From Flavobacterium gillisiae (lineage in GTDB: Bacteria > Bacteroidota > Bacteroidia > Flavobacteriales > Flavobacteriaceae): a stretch of 64,000 nucleotides of DNA. Both the position numbers and the translations under genes were made by a program. Position 1 is the first letter of the stretch, and every line of letters starts with the position of its first letter. Positions 25,485 to 34,746 of the stretch are shown in pieces. The stretch is from assembly GCF_900107635.1 (NCBI RefSeq), contig NZ_FNRD01000002.1, forward strand, positions 310,001 to 374,000. The letters run 5' to 3'. The notes below the pieces were generated by a model, which saw nothing but the letters and a program-made list of their open reading frames with translations, ran no database searches and was not told the DNA's origin.

Positions 25485-26579
25485 ATGAGAATAGTACATA
25501 TTATAAATAGTTTGGAGTCAGGAGGAGCTGAAAAACTGGTGTTGGATACATTGCCTCTTTATAATAAAAAGAGCGTTAAGGTTGACTTGCTGGTATTAAA
25601 TGGTGTAGATTATCCATTTATGAAGGCTTTAAAGGCATCGGGATGTTGTTCTATCTTTTCATTAGGGTTTCGTTCTCGCTATAATCCAATACATATATTT
25701 AAAATCATTCCCTTTTTAAAAAACTATGATGTTGCACATGTTCATTTATTTCCAGCTCAGTATTGGGTGGTATTAGCAAAATTAGTATCGGGTTCTAAAA
25801 TAAAATTAGTTTATACGGAGCACAGTACCTCTAGTAGAAGAGTAAGGAGTCGTATTTTTAAAAGTATAGACCCGTTCTTTTATAAACAATACCAAAAAAT
25901 AGTTTGTATCACTGAAACAGTAGGTGATGTTGTTAAAAAACACACTGGATTAACAGATTCAAATATTGAGGTCATAAATAATGGCGTGCCAATCGACACG
26001 TTTAAAAATAGTATTCCTAGAGATAGATTTGATTTTTTTCCAAATGCCAATTCGAACCTTAAAATAATCATTCAGGTTTCCAGTTTTAAAGAGCCAAAGG
26101 ATCAGGCTACCTTGATACGGGCGATGTCTTATTTATCAAGTGATGTAAAACTGTTATTGGTGGGAGAAGGACTTTTGCAACAGCAATGTAAGGAACTGGC
26201 AAAAGAATTAAATGTTGATGACCGAGTATTGTTTCTTGGAATAAGGATGGATGTACCAGAATTATTTAAAATGGCCGATATAGTGGTACTTTCGTCAAAC
26301 TATGAAGGATTTTCATTGGCTTCTATTGAAGGGATGGCATCAGGGAAACCACTTATTGCTTCTAATGTAGACTGTTTAACAACAATTGTTAAAGATGCTG
26401 GTATCTTATTTAAACCAGGTGACGCTAAAGAACTTTCGAGTTATATTGATAAACTCTGTACAAATAACATATATTACCAAGATGTTGCAAACAGATGCCA
26501 GCAAAGGGCAGAGCAATACGATATTAAATTTATGGTGGATCAACACATTGAATTGTATACCGGATTATATAACCTATGA
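25485..26579 (+). CDS. Glycosyltransferase family 4
   Basis: A 364-residue GT-B glycosyltransferase. The N-terminal IINSLESGGAEKLVLDTLP glycine-rich loop, the acceptor-side AHVHLFPAQY segment, and the C-terminal nucleotide-sugar site (VVLSSNYEGFSLASIEGMASGKPLIASNV, with the E-x7-E pattern) are all GT4 features. Donor and acceptor sugars cannot be read. It overlaps the next gene by 4 bases (ATGA), which points to translational coupling. Confidence 0.92.
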   Translation: MRIVHIINSLESGGAEKLVLDTLPLYNKKSVKVDLLVLNGVDYPFMKALKASGCCSIFSLGFRSRYNPIHIFKIIPFLKNYDVAHVHLFPAQYWVVLAKLVSGSKIKLVYTEHSTSSRRVRSRIFKSIDPFFYKQYQKIVCITETVGDVVKKHTGLTDSNIEVINNGVPIDTFKNSIPRDRFDFFPNANSNLKIIIQVSSFKEPKDQATLIRAMSYLSSDVKLLLVGEGLLQQQCKELAKELNVDDRVLFLGIRMDVPELFKMADIVVLSSNYEGFSLASIEGMASGKPLIASNVDCLTTIVKDAGILFKPGDAKELSSYIDKLCTNNIYYQDVANRCQQRAEQYDIKFMVDQHIELYTGLYNL

Positions 26580-27640
26580 GGAGATTAGTAAAAAAAAATA
26601 AAGCGGCTTTTATGCTGTTGCTTATTTGCAACTTAGTTGTTGCAGTGCTGGCATTTTACGTATTACCCAAACGGTTTTTTTACGACGCTACTCTTATTGC
26701 ATTCGATAGAGGGAATGAGATTGGTTTTTTAGGAAGTTATCCCCTTACCATTTTATTTTACAAAATAACAGGTTTACGTTATTTACCTTTTCCCTTGATT
26801 GCATTAATTCAATATCCCATTCTTGCTTATGTTTTATATAAAATAGGCGTGCCTGATAATTTTGAAAAGATTAATGTTAAGAACCTTCTGGTTTATTTAG
26901 GGTTTTTTATGATGGCTATTTTTATGTCGATGCCTTCGAAGGAGTTTATTACTTATTTGTATTTAGCGCTTATTGTATTTATTTATAAGAGTGAGAGTAT
27001 CTCTTTCAAGAAATCAGTTTTTTTATCTTTATTTCTATTGGGGGTTTTGGGAGCTTTTTATCGCCCGTACTTTTTATTAATACCTATTATTGCATTTGGG
27101 ATGTATTTAGTGAGTTATATCAATTTTAAGAATAAAACGCTAACCACTATTTTTTACGGACTTTGTATCGCTGTTTTTTTGTCATTAAGTTATGGTGTAC
27201 TGAAAGGACAGTATCTTTCTGAAAGTAGTAGGGAAGTAGTTAATAGTGGGAGAGTACGGTCACAAGATGCTAACTCCATGATCGTTTCTCCGCTTAAACC
27301 AGACACTTGGTATGGCGAAACCGTGGGTATTGTCTATGGTTTTTTTACGGTCAATTTTCCTGTAAATGGCTTAAAACACCTTTTATCTCCTCAGATCATT
27401 GCGTTCGTTATTTGGCAAATTTTATTGTTTTATATTCTTCTAGTTCGCTTTTCACGTTGTTTAAAGAATAGAAAAGAACAGGAATACGAACTGTGGATAT
27501 TACTTATTTTATTTTCATATTTTATTGTTCAAGGGGTTTTTGAACCCGATTTAGGAACCGCCATTCGTCATAAAATAGGAGTGTTTCCTTTAATTTACTA
27601 TGCCTTATACTATGAACATTTCAGAAAAGAACTTCAATAA
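26576..27640 (+). CDS. Polytopic membrane protein, candidate polysaccharide polymerase (EpsG/Wzy-like)
   Basis: A 354-residue protein with about nine hydrophobic segments, short loops and an extracytoplasmic loop around residues 205-245. It resembles EpsG/Wzy polymerases in layout but has no diagnostic motif, so the function rests on its position between a GT4 gene and an O-antigen ligase-like gene. It overlaps both neighbours (4 and 29 bases), which suggests a tightly coupled operon. Confidence 0.6.
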   Translation: MRRLVKKNKAAFMLLLICNLVVAVLAFYVLPKRFFYDATLIAFDRGNEIGFLGSYPLTILFYKITGLRYLPFPLIALIQYPILAYVLYKIGVPDNFEKINVKNLLVYLGFFMMAIFMSMPSKEFITYLYLALIVFIYKSESISFKKSVFLSLFLLGVLGAFYRPYFLLIPIIAFGMYLVSYINFKNKTLTTIFYGLCIAVFLSLSYGVLKGQYLSESSREVVNSGRVRSQDANSMIVSPLKPDTWYGETVGIVYGFFTVNFPVNGLKHLLSPQIIAFVIWQILLFYILLVRFSRCLKNRKEQEYELWILLILFSYFIVQGVFEPDLGTAIRHKIGVFPLIYYALYYEHFRKELQ

Positions 27641-28916
27641 AATTTTCAATATTTTTCTGTTTCTAATTGCAAGTACCATGATTTTTAGAAAACCATGTAC
27701 TTGGATTATTATTGGATTTGTCTTGTTTAATTTATGCTTTATAAAAAAATTAAAACACACTCGATTAGCAATACTATTGGGTTTGGTTATTGCTTCACCA
27801 CTACTATTAGAAATTTTACTTTTTTGGAATAATGATTCTTTTGGAGAAGGATTGAAATCGATGGAAAAAAGTATTTCGTTGCTACTCTTTCCCGTGTTTA
27901 TTCTGGGTAATTATAAGCGGGTACAATTTATTAAATTACTGCAATTTTATAGCTATACAACTACTGTGATTGTATTGTTTTTCTTTATTCGGTTTATTGT
28001 CGTTTATCCGGACTTGATAGATAAATATTTAGGCGGTACTGATTTATGGGAAATGGGGTATAGTTTTTCTAATTCTATCGGAATTCATGCACCGGCGCTC
28101 AATATGCATCTTGCTTTTGTAGCGATTATTAGTATGTATTTTGTTGTTTATTCTTTTCGAAAAAATGAAAACGTAGCGTATAAATTACTCAGAATATTGG
28201 TTTTGGCTCTTTCTTTTTTCTTTGTGCTTTTTGTAAATACCCGAATGGCTCTTTTTAACGTAATTGCTGGTACAATCATCATTTTTTTCTACGAAGTCAT
28301 ACGATATTATAATTTTAAGAAAGTCGCTGCAATCATAACTTTTGGGGCTGTTTTGTTAGGAGGAATCCTTTTCCTGTTCATCAAAAACAATCCCTATATG
28401 AAAGAGAAATATAGCACGGTAACATTTGCTTATATGGATAAAGTGGGCAAACTAGATGAGATTGAAAACCCGGAAGCAAAAGTTTTTAATTCATTTGTTA
28501 CGCGCGTGTCCATTTGGAAATCTGCTTGGGAACTGTCCTTAGATCATCTACCTTTTGGAGTTGGTGCTTCAGATGGGAAACCGGAATTATTTAAATATTA
28601 TAAACAAACCAACCAGCATTTTCTGGCAAAATATGAATTTCCAACACACAATCAGTTTCTGGATTTTCTATTAAAATTTGGAATCCTGGGCCCAATGGTA
28701 GTTTTTTTATACATTTTTACGATCGGCTATTTAGGATATGATTTAAAAAATGCAATTATTCTCTCCTTCTTTATTCTCTTTTTGACTTCTAATCTTACGG
28801 ATGATTTTCTATTGCGCTTTGATGGAATCGCTTTCAGCGGATTTTGGTTTTCTGTCTTCGGAAGTTTTTGGTTGCAAGAGAAAGCTACTGCTTGTAAAGA
28901 GCGATTAATTGCTTAA
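27612..28916 (+). CDS. O-antigen ligase/polymerase family (Wzy_C) protein
   Basis: A 434-residue polytopic membrane protein. The Wzy_C hallmarks are visible: the FVNTRMALFNVIAGTII helix and the periplasmic-loop motif FPTHNQFLDFLLKFGILGP (a conserved His-Asn pair followed by Gly). It would ligate or polymerise lipid-linked glycan. An in-frame ATG at 27600 is an alternative start. Its 3' end overlaps the convergent GT4 gene by 32 bases, so no terminator lies between them. Confidence 0.85.
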   Translation: MNISEKNFNKIFNIFLFLIASTMIFRKPCTWIIIGFVLFNLCFIKKLKHTRLAILLGLVIASPLLLEILLFWNNDSFGEGLKSMEKSISLLLFPVFILGNYKRVQFIKLLQFYSYTTTVIVLFFFIRFIVVYPDLIDKYLGGTDLWEMGYSFSNSIGIHAPALNMHLAFVAIISMYFVVYSFRKNENVAYKLLRILVLALSFFFVLFVNTRMALFNVIAGTIIIFFYEVIRYYNFKKVAAIITFGAVLLGGILFLFIKNNPYMKEKYSTVTFAYMDKVGKLDEIENPEAKVFNSFVTRVSIWKSAWELSLDHLPFGVGASDGKPELFKYYKQTNQHFLAKYEFPTHNQFLDFLLKFGILGPMVVFLYIFTIGYLGYDLKNAIILSFFILFLTSNLTDDFLLRFDGIAFSGFWFSVFGSFWLQEKATACKERLIA

Positions 28917-29961
28917 AATTTTTCGTACTGTCAAATAAATCTTGGCATCTTTCTAAGCCTTTTTTTCCAAAACGGCGTCGCACTTCTTCGTCTTTTAGAA
29001 TTTCGATATGGTGATCTAATTCAGAGATTTCATTAAAAAGGAAACCGGTTTCATTATGTACTACTACATCTTTATTCCCAATTATATTTGTTGCCAAAAC
29101 AGGTTTCTGCATAGCCATTGCCTCGAGAACTGCAATGGGCAAGCCTTCCCATAGCGAAGTCTGAATATAGATATCAATAGTATTAAGCGCTATAAGTGCA
29201 TCTTCTCTATCTAGAAACCAGCCCGTAATTTTTATGTTTGGAGCAGTGAGTAGCGGTCGTAATTCTCCGTCTCCAATCCAAACAAAATTAAGATTAGAAT
29301 ATCTTAATGCGATTTCATTAAATAGTTCCGGATTCCTAGCTGAAGTTATTCTCCCAACGATGCCAATTGTTAGGACGTTATTGTCGTTTATAGAACTGTA
29401 TTTTTGAACCTTTTTAATATCAATTCCGTTTCTAACCAGATGCGACTTTCCTATGGTTTTAGCAATTCCATATTCTGTGTCGCCACAAGCGATGGTCGCA
29501 CCACCAAATATTCGTTGGAAACTACTTTCAATTATGCGATACAATTTTTTAGTAAAACTGGAAGTATCTGTTCGAAGAAATGCATAACCATGCGGAGTAT
29601 AAAACAGCTTTGATTTTTTAAATAATAGAAAACAGGCAACCCTGCCCAAAACTCCTGCTTTTGAAGAATGAAGGTGAATGACATCCGGTTGAATTCTTCG
29701 AAGTTCCTTAATTAATTGTAATAGTGATTTTAGATCTTGCAAAGGGGAAAATTCGCGAACCATGTTCAGCTCTACAAGCGATACTCCTTTTGAAAACTCC
29801 TCATTTATTTTTTTTGAGTCAACTTCTTTTCGGTTTGCACTAAAAATAATAGTGGTATCGATATCCTCCTTTATTTCTGAATCACCGAAGAAAAAGGATA
29901 ACTCTTTGAAATAAGTGTTAACTCCTCCTGCAAGTGCTTCAACTATATGGACAACTTTCAA
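28885..29961 (-). CDS. Glycosyltransferase family 4 (opposite strand within the EPS block)
   Basis: A 358-residue GT-B enzyme: N-terminal VVHIVEALAGGVNTYFKEL loop, DVIHLHSSKAGVLGR and FYTPHGYAFLR segments, and the C-terminal IYIQTSLWEGLPIAVLEAMA E-x7-E site. The nearest usable start is a TTG at 29961, which gives the conserved first strand; no ATG lies near it. It points against the surrounding operon and overlaps the 3' end of the ligase gene by 32 bases, so the block contains convergent transcription. Confidence 0.9.
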   Translation of the reverse strand: MKVVHIVEALAGGVNTYFKELSFFFGDSEIKEDIDTTIIFSANRKEVDSKKINEEFSKGVSLVELNMVREFSPLQDLKSLLQLIKELRRIQPDVIHLHSSKAGVLGRVACFLLFKKSKLFYTPHGYAFLRTDTSSFTKKLYRIIESSFQRIFGGATIACGDTEYGIAKTIGKSHLVRNGIDIKKVQKYSSINDNNVLTIGIVGRITSARNPELFNEIALRYSNLNFVWIGDGELRPLLTAPNIKITGWFLDREDALIALNTIDIYIQTSLWEGLPIAVLEAMAMQKPVLATNIIGNKDVVVHNETGFLFNEISELDHHIEILKDEEVRRRFGKKGLERCQDLFDSTKNFKQLIALYKQ

Positions 29962-30136
29962 ATTAGATAATTTTGTTTCTGTAAAAATATATAAAATTGA
30001 CTAGGAATAGTGTTATTCAGGAATGTAATATGGGAGATAATGTGAAATTAGTGGCGGTTTTTCTTATTTGAACGAGGTACCGCAACTACTATATTATTAA
30101 ATGTTTTTTAATACCTTGCAACTGTAAAATTTATTT

Positions 30137-31120
30137 ATGAAAAGGATACTTATCACTGGTGCAGCCGGATTTTTGGGATCACATTTATGTGACCGTTTTA
30201 TTAAAGAAGGTTATTTTGTTATTGGCATGGATAATCTCATCACAGGAGATTTAAAGAATATAGAACATCTATTCAAACTGGAAAATTTTGAATTTTATCA
30301 TCACGATATTACAAAATTCGTTCATGTTCCAGGTCAGTTGGATTATATCTTGCATTTTGCCTCACCAGCAAGTCCTATCGATTATTTAAAAATTCCAATT
30401 CAAACACTAAAAGTGGGTTCTCTTGGAACCCATAATCTTTTAGGTTTGGCACGCGTTAAAAAAGCTCGAATTCTTATTGCTTCCACATCGGAGGTTTATG
30501 GAGACCCATTAGTTCATCCACAAACGGAGGAATACTATGGTAATGTAAATACAATAGGACCTAGAGGAGTTTATGACGAAGCAAAACGTTTTCAGGAATC
30601 CATAACGATGGCCTATCATACTTTTCACGGAGTAGAGACCAGAATTGTACGTATATTTAATACTTATGGCCCAAGAATGCGACTTAATGATGGAAGAGTT
30701 ATTCCTGCTTTTATTGGTCAGGCTTTGCGTGGTGAAGACCTAACTATTTTTGGCGACGGAATGCAAACTCGTTCTTTTTGCTATGTAGATGATCAGGTAG
30801 AAGGTATTTTTAGATTATTGCATTCAGACTATGTGTATCCAGTAAATATTGGGAATCCGGATGAAATTACAATCAAAGATTTTGCAGATGAAATTATAAA
30901 ACTGACCGGAACGAATCAAAAAGTGGTTTATTTCCCTTTGCCTGTTAATGACCCGTTGCAGCGCCAACCTGACATTACTAAAGCAAGAGAATTATTGGGC
31001 TGGGAAGCTACAGTAAACCGTGCTGAAGGAATGAAAATCACCTACGATTATTTCAGATCAATGTCTAAAGAGGAACTTTCTAAAGAAGAACACAAAGACT
31101 TTTCAAGTTATATTAAATAA
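30137..31120 (+). CDS. UDP-glucuronic acid decarboxylase (UDP-xylose synthase, extended SDR)
   Basis: Converts UDP-glucuronate to UDP-xylose with bound NAD. It has the Rossmann motif GAAGFLGSH at residues 7-15, the SDR active site STSEVYGDP plus YDEAK (Tyr and Lys), and the decarboxylase-type features [21 protein letters not shown] and [14 protein letters not shown]. The 327-residue length is normal for bacterial UXS. No UDP-glucose dehydrogenase is in the window, so its substrate must come from a gene elsewhere. It heads a three-gene run with the sugar transferase and a GT2. Confidence 0.9.
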   Translation: MKRILITGAAGFLGSHLCDRFIKEGYFVIGMDNLITGDLKNIEHLFKLENFEFYHHDITKFVHVPGQLDYILHFASPASPIDYLKIPIQTLKVGSLGTHNLLGLARVKKARILIASTSEVYGDPLVHPQTEEYYGNVNTIGPRGVYDEAKRFQESITMAYHTFHGVETRIVRIFNTYGPRMRLNDGRVIPAFIGQALRGEDLTIFGDGMQTRSFCYVDDQVEGIFRLLHSDYVYPVNIGNPDEITIKDFADEIIKLTGTNQKVVYFPLPVNDPLQRQPDITKARELLGWEATVNRAEGMKITYDYFRSMSKEELSKEEHKDFSSYIK

Positions 31121-31148
31121 CAATAAATAGAGAGTGTAATAGCTAATC

Positions 31149-32516
31149 ATGACTGCAAATAATATAGGAAGATATTCAAAATACATCAGACCCATTAGTA
31201 TCCTAGTGGACTTGATGATAATTTCTATATCAGGATTTTATTTGTTTGAATATCAAATCTATAATATTAGTTATTTTATAATCTATCTTATAGTCGGTTG
31301 GATTGCTGTTGCTGTGTTTATTCATTTTTACGATGTCTATCGTTTTACAGCACCTATTGAAATTTTTTCAAAAATAATCAAGCAAGGCGTTCTGTTTCTT
31401 TTAATTGTCATTGCCTTTTTTCCGTTTTCAAAACAATATGCTTTTAGTGAAAAAACAGTCATATTGTTTATAATTTCCAGTATGGCAATGGTTTCCATTT
31501 CAAAATTCACCTTATTTTATTTTCTAAAAAAATACAGAATAGTGACGGGTAGTAATTTTCGAAATGTCGTTATTATTGGATACACTCCAGAAGCAATTCG
31601 ATTAAAAAAACTTTTTGAAGCTAGAAATGATTTTGGATATCATTTTTTCGGATTTTTTTCGAATAAGAAAGAGAACATAGAAATTAAAGGAAAGCTAGAG
31701 CAGCTAAAATCCTTTGTTATAGAAAATGAAATCGATGAAATATACTGTTCTTTGAAGGAGGTTTCTAACGCACAGTTGAAAAAAATTATCGCTTTCTCAG
31801 ACGAGAATAAAAAAACAATAAAATTTATTCCAGATTCAAAAGAGATTTTTTCAAAGAACTTACAAATTGATTATTACGATTCCTTTCCGGTTCTTTCGTT
31901 AAAGAAAACAGTATTAAATGACCCTACGATAAAAATATTTAAACGAGTATTTGATATTATTTTTTCGAGTATTGTTATCATAGGTTTATTGTCTTGGCTG
32001 ATGCCACTTTTGGCGATTTTGATAAAACTAGAATCAAAAGGGCCAGTATTTTTTAGGCAAGGAAGACCAGGAATCGACGAAAAAGAGTTTCATTGCTATA
32101 AGTTTCGATCCATGAAAATAAATGGAGCAACAGAAACGGAAGCGTCTAAGAACGACCCTCGAGTTACCAGAATAGGAAAGTTAATGAGGAAAACCAGTGT
32201 AGACGAAATGCCTCAGTTTTTTAACGTACTCCTTGGCGATATGTCTGTTGTTGGACCGCGTCCTCATTTGTGGTCGCAAAATCTGTCGTACACGGGTAAA
32301 ATTAAAAAATATCCAATTCGCCATTGTGTGAAACCCGGTATTACCGGTTTAGCGCAGGTCAGTGGATTTAGAGGAGAAATTGAAAAAGATAGAGACATGA
32401 TCAACAGAATAAAATTTGATATTTTTTATATCGAAAATTGGTCGTTGATTCTGGATTTGAAAATAATATACCAAACGATGGTAAACATATATAAAGGGGA
32501 AGAAAAAGCATATTAA
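31149..32516 (+). CDS. Undecaprenyl-phosphate sugar phosphotransferase (WbaP/WcaJ type)
   Basis: Starts a repeat unit by moving a sugar-1-phosphate onto undecaprenyl phosphate. The 455-residue protein has four N-terminal transmembrane helices (about 12-125), a cytoplasmic Rossmann-like domain (about 140-250) and the C-terminal catalytic domain after a re-entrant helix (about 275-300). The catalytic domain has YKFRSMK, DPRVTRIGKLMRKTSVDEMPQ and the GDMSVVGPRPH motif. It ends one base before the GT2 gene, so the two are coupled. Confidence 0.93.
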   Translation: MTANNIGRYSKYIRPISILVDLMIISISGFYLFEYQIYNISYFIIYLIVGWIAVAVFIHFYDVYRFTAPIEIFSKIIKQGVLFLLIVIAFFPFSKQYAFSEKTVILFIISSMAMVSISKFTLFYFLKKYRIVTGSNFRNVVIIGYTPEAIRLKKLFEARNDFGYHFFGFFSNKKENIEIKGKLEQLKSFVIENEIDEIYCSLKEVSNAQLKKIIAFSDENKKTIKFIPDSKEIFSKNLQIDYYDSFPVLSLKKTVLNDPTIKIFKRVFDIIFSSIVIIGLLSWLMPLLAILIKLESKGPVFFRQGRPGIDEKEFHCYKFRSMKINGATETEASKNDPRVTRIGKLMRKTSVDEMPQFFNVLLGDMSVVGPRPHLWSQNLSYTGKIKKYPIRHCVKPGITGLAQVSGFRGEIEKDRDMINRIKFDIFYIENWSLILDLKIIYQTMVNIYKGEEKAY

Positions 32517-32517
32517 T

Positions 32518-33300
32518 ATGGAAACACCCTTAGTATCTATAATAATTCCGTGCTTTAATTCTGAGGAATTTATCACAGAAACCATTCAGTCGGTTCAAAA
32601 CCAAACCTACAACAACTGGGAAATTATCGTGGTTGACGATTGTTCGTCAGACAAGACTGTGGCTCTCATTTTAGAAATGGCTAAAACGGATAATAGAATT
32701 CATTTTTTTCAACTCGCAGAAAATTCAGGCACTGGAGTTGCTAGAAATTTGGGAGTTTATAAAGCTATTGGTAGATACATTTCTTTTTTGGACGCAGATG
32801 ATTTATGGAAACCGGAGAAACTTAGAAAGCAAATTGATTTTCTGAAAATCAATAAAATACCATTCACTTTTTCTTTTTATGATTGTATTAATGAAGAGGG
32901 AAAACCATTAGGTAAAAGAGTGGAAGCGCCAGTAAACCTTTCGTACCGACAATTGTTTTTTTGCAATTATATTGGGAATCTGACTGGAATATACGATGTC
33001 AACTATTTTGGAAAAATTACGATTTCATCTATTCGAAAAAGACAAGATTGGATGCTTTGGCTTACTATTCTTAAAAAAATAAAGGTAGCGAAACCAGTTC
33101 CTGAAAGTTTGGCATATTACCGCGTTAGAAATGACTCTCTTTCGACTTCAAAGTTAGATTTGATTCAATATAATTTTGCTGTTTATAGAAAGTTTCACGG
33201 TTTTAGTTTTCCTATTGCGGTGGTTTGTATGAAGCTGTTTTTATTTACACAATTGTTAATAAAGCCTAGTTACATCAAGAAAATTAAACCATCGATTTAA
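32518..33300 (+). CDS. Glycosyltransferase family 2
   Basis: A 260-residue GT-A enzyme: VSIIIPCFNSEEFITETI opening, WEIIVVDDCSSDKT nucleotide-binding segment and the FLDADDLW metal-binding DxD motif (about residue 91). The C-terminal part has the usual RQDW acceptor-side motif (about 172-175). It ends the plus-strand run of the EPS block and overlaps the convergent CapK-like gene by 17 bases. Confidence 0.92.
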   Translation: METPLVSIIIPCFNSEEFITETIQSVQNQTYNNWEIIVVDDCSSDKTVALILEMAKTDNRIHFFQLAENSGTGVARNLGVYKAIGRYISFLDADDLWKPEKLRKQIDFLKINKIPFTFSFYDCINEEGKPLGKRVEAPVNLSYRQLFFCNYIGNLTGIYDVNYFGKITISSIRKRQDWMLWLTILKKIKVAKPVPESLAYYRVRNDSLSTSKLDLIQYNFAVYRKFHGFSFPIAVVCMKLFLFTQLLIKPSYIKKIKPSI

Positions 33301-34594
33301 ACTGCTTCAATTTCCCCCGTTTGTTTCTTTTTAAAGTGTCTTTTTGGATAAAGCTGAATTTTAAATTTGGTTCTAGATACAAAGTGATGGCCTCTTCTAT
33401 TTTTTTAATTTGGGGCTGACTTAAAACAATATCACTTACATACTTAATTATAAAAGTATCGATTGTGGTTTGCTTAATCGTAAATTCTTTTACGTTTCCG
33501 TCGTCCTCGATAATGCTTTTTGTGATGTAATAAAAGGTTAAACCGGGCGCTTTTTTACCGCTTGGTAAAATTGCAACATCATTGGTTCGGCCAATTAGTT
33601 GCTTCAAAATAGGTTTGTGTACCGTACTTTTTTTATCTAAGATCCCAATATCACCAATATCATAACGAATAAACGGATGGGCTTTGTTGAACAAAGAAGT
33701 AATTACAATTCGGCCTTTTTTCCCGTAGGGGAGAACAGTTCCGTTTTCATCTAGAATTTCCACAAACAAAGTTTCGGCATTGACCTGCCATTCTCCTTCG
33801 GGATTTTGAAATGCGATTATGTCTAGTTCTGATGCACCATATTCGTTTATAATTGGAATGCCTAGTTGTTTTTCTAGAAGTTTCTTATCTTCCTCAAAAA
33901 GCATTTCAGAGGTAACCATACAGGCTTTTAATGACGGGCAAACGTCTATTAAAATAATGTTTTTTTGTTGTAAAAATTTAGCAAACAAAACGATTGAACT
34001 AGTATAGCCGTTGATATAATCAAATTTTTTGGTCTTGAAATGGCGTAGGAACTTTTCTAGTACGGGATCAGATAGATCAAATATTGGTAAGCGAAACCGT
34101 TTGCCTAAAAAATCCTTAATCCGTTCTTTTTGGTACCCCATAAAATCCATTGGAATTCCATAAAAACGAGCTTGATAGGAAGTATTTAAATCAACGCCGT
34201 ACCAGCCAAAACGAAAAGCAGTAGAAGCCCAAAATAAGGCATGACTGAATTTATCTCTGGCAAATACAAAAGGATCCCCACTGGAGCCTGATGTTTTATT
34301 TACGTAGACGTTTTTAATAGAAAAACCGTTTGAAAGTCGCTCAGTTAATGGTTTCTGTAGATTTTGTTTGTTTAAAATAGGTAGTTCGGTCCAATTGTTA
34401 AACGATTTTGTACCCACTAGCTCCTGATAGAAAGGATTGTTATTTAAATGGAAGGCAACAATCTCTTTTTTTTTACTTTCAATAAAACGCTCTTTTTCGC
34501 TTATAGTAAAAGCGGTAATTTTTTGCAATTCAGCTTTAGCCTCCTGAATTGGATAGCCATTAAATTGAAGTGATAAGTCAAAAAGAGGAAGCAT
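33284..34594 (-). CDS. CapK-like phenylacetate-CoA ligase family (adenylate-forming) protein
   Basis: A 436-residue member of the adenylate-forming superfamily (CapK/PaaK). The ATP-binding motif NKTSGSSGDPFVFARD is near residues 100-115, the INEYGASELDII motif follows near the middle, and the HPFIRYDIGDIG segment precedes the hinge. Related genes are common in capsule loci, where they may activate an acyl group for polysaccharide decoration (inference). A TTG at 34615 would extend the N-terminus by 7 residues; the ATG at 34594 is preferred. It closes the EPS block on the opposite strand. Confidence 0.82.
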   Translation of the reverse strand: MLPLFDLSLQFNGYPIQEAKAELQKITAFTISEKERFIESKKKEIVAFHLNNNPFYQELVGTKSFNNWTELPILNKQNLQKPLTERLSNGFSIKNVYVNKTSGSSGDPFVFARDKFSHALFWASTAFRFGWYGVDLNTSYQARFYGIPMDFMGYQKERIKDFLGKRFRLPIFDLSDPVLEKFLRHFKTKKFDYINGYTSSIVLFAKFLQQKNIILIDVCPSLKACMVTSEMLFEEDKKLLEKQLGIPIINEYGASELDIIAFQNPEGEWQVNAETLFVEILDENGTVLPYGKKGRIVITSLFNKAHPFIRYDIGDIGILDKKSTVHKPILKQLIGRTNDVAILPSGKKAPGLTFYYITKSIIEDDGNVKEFTIKQTTIDTFIIKYVSDIVLSQPQIKKIEEAITLYLEPNLKFSFIQKDTLKRNKRGKLKQFKSMV

Positions 34595-34694
34595 TTTCAG
34601 TTTTTGTTTATTCAAAAATAATGTATAAGAATAACTAATTGGGAAGAACCAACAACTTTTTAGAAATTAATTATTTTTTACGTTCAAAAGCAAT

Positions 34695-34702
34695 TATTTT
34701 TG
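34695..34702 (+). promoter_or_regulatory. -7 promoter element of purD (TATTTTTG)
   Basis: An exact TAnnTTTG match in the purD upstream region, 44 bases before the ATG. Confidence 0.45.
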
Positions 34703-34746
34703 CAGCATCCTCCAAAAGGTGGATAAGCAACTAAACTACACAACAT

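Noticed and set aside
23076-34594. EPS locus as a recently acquired island
   Set aside because: No integrase, tRNA junction or flanking direct repeat was seen and the base composition looks similar by eye; a GC and codon analysis would be needed to claim transfer.
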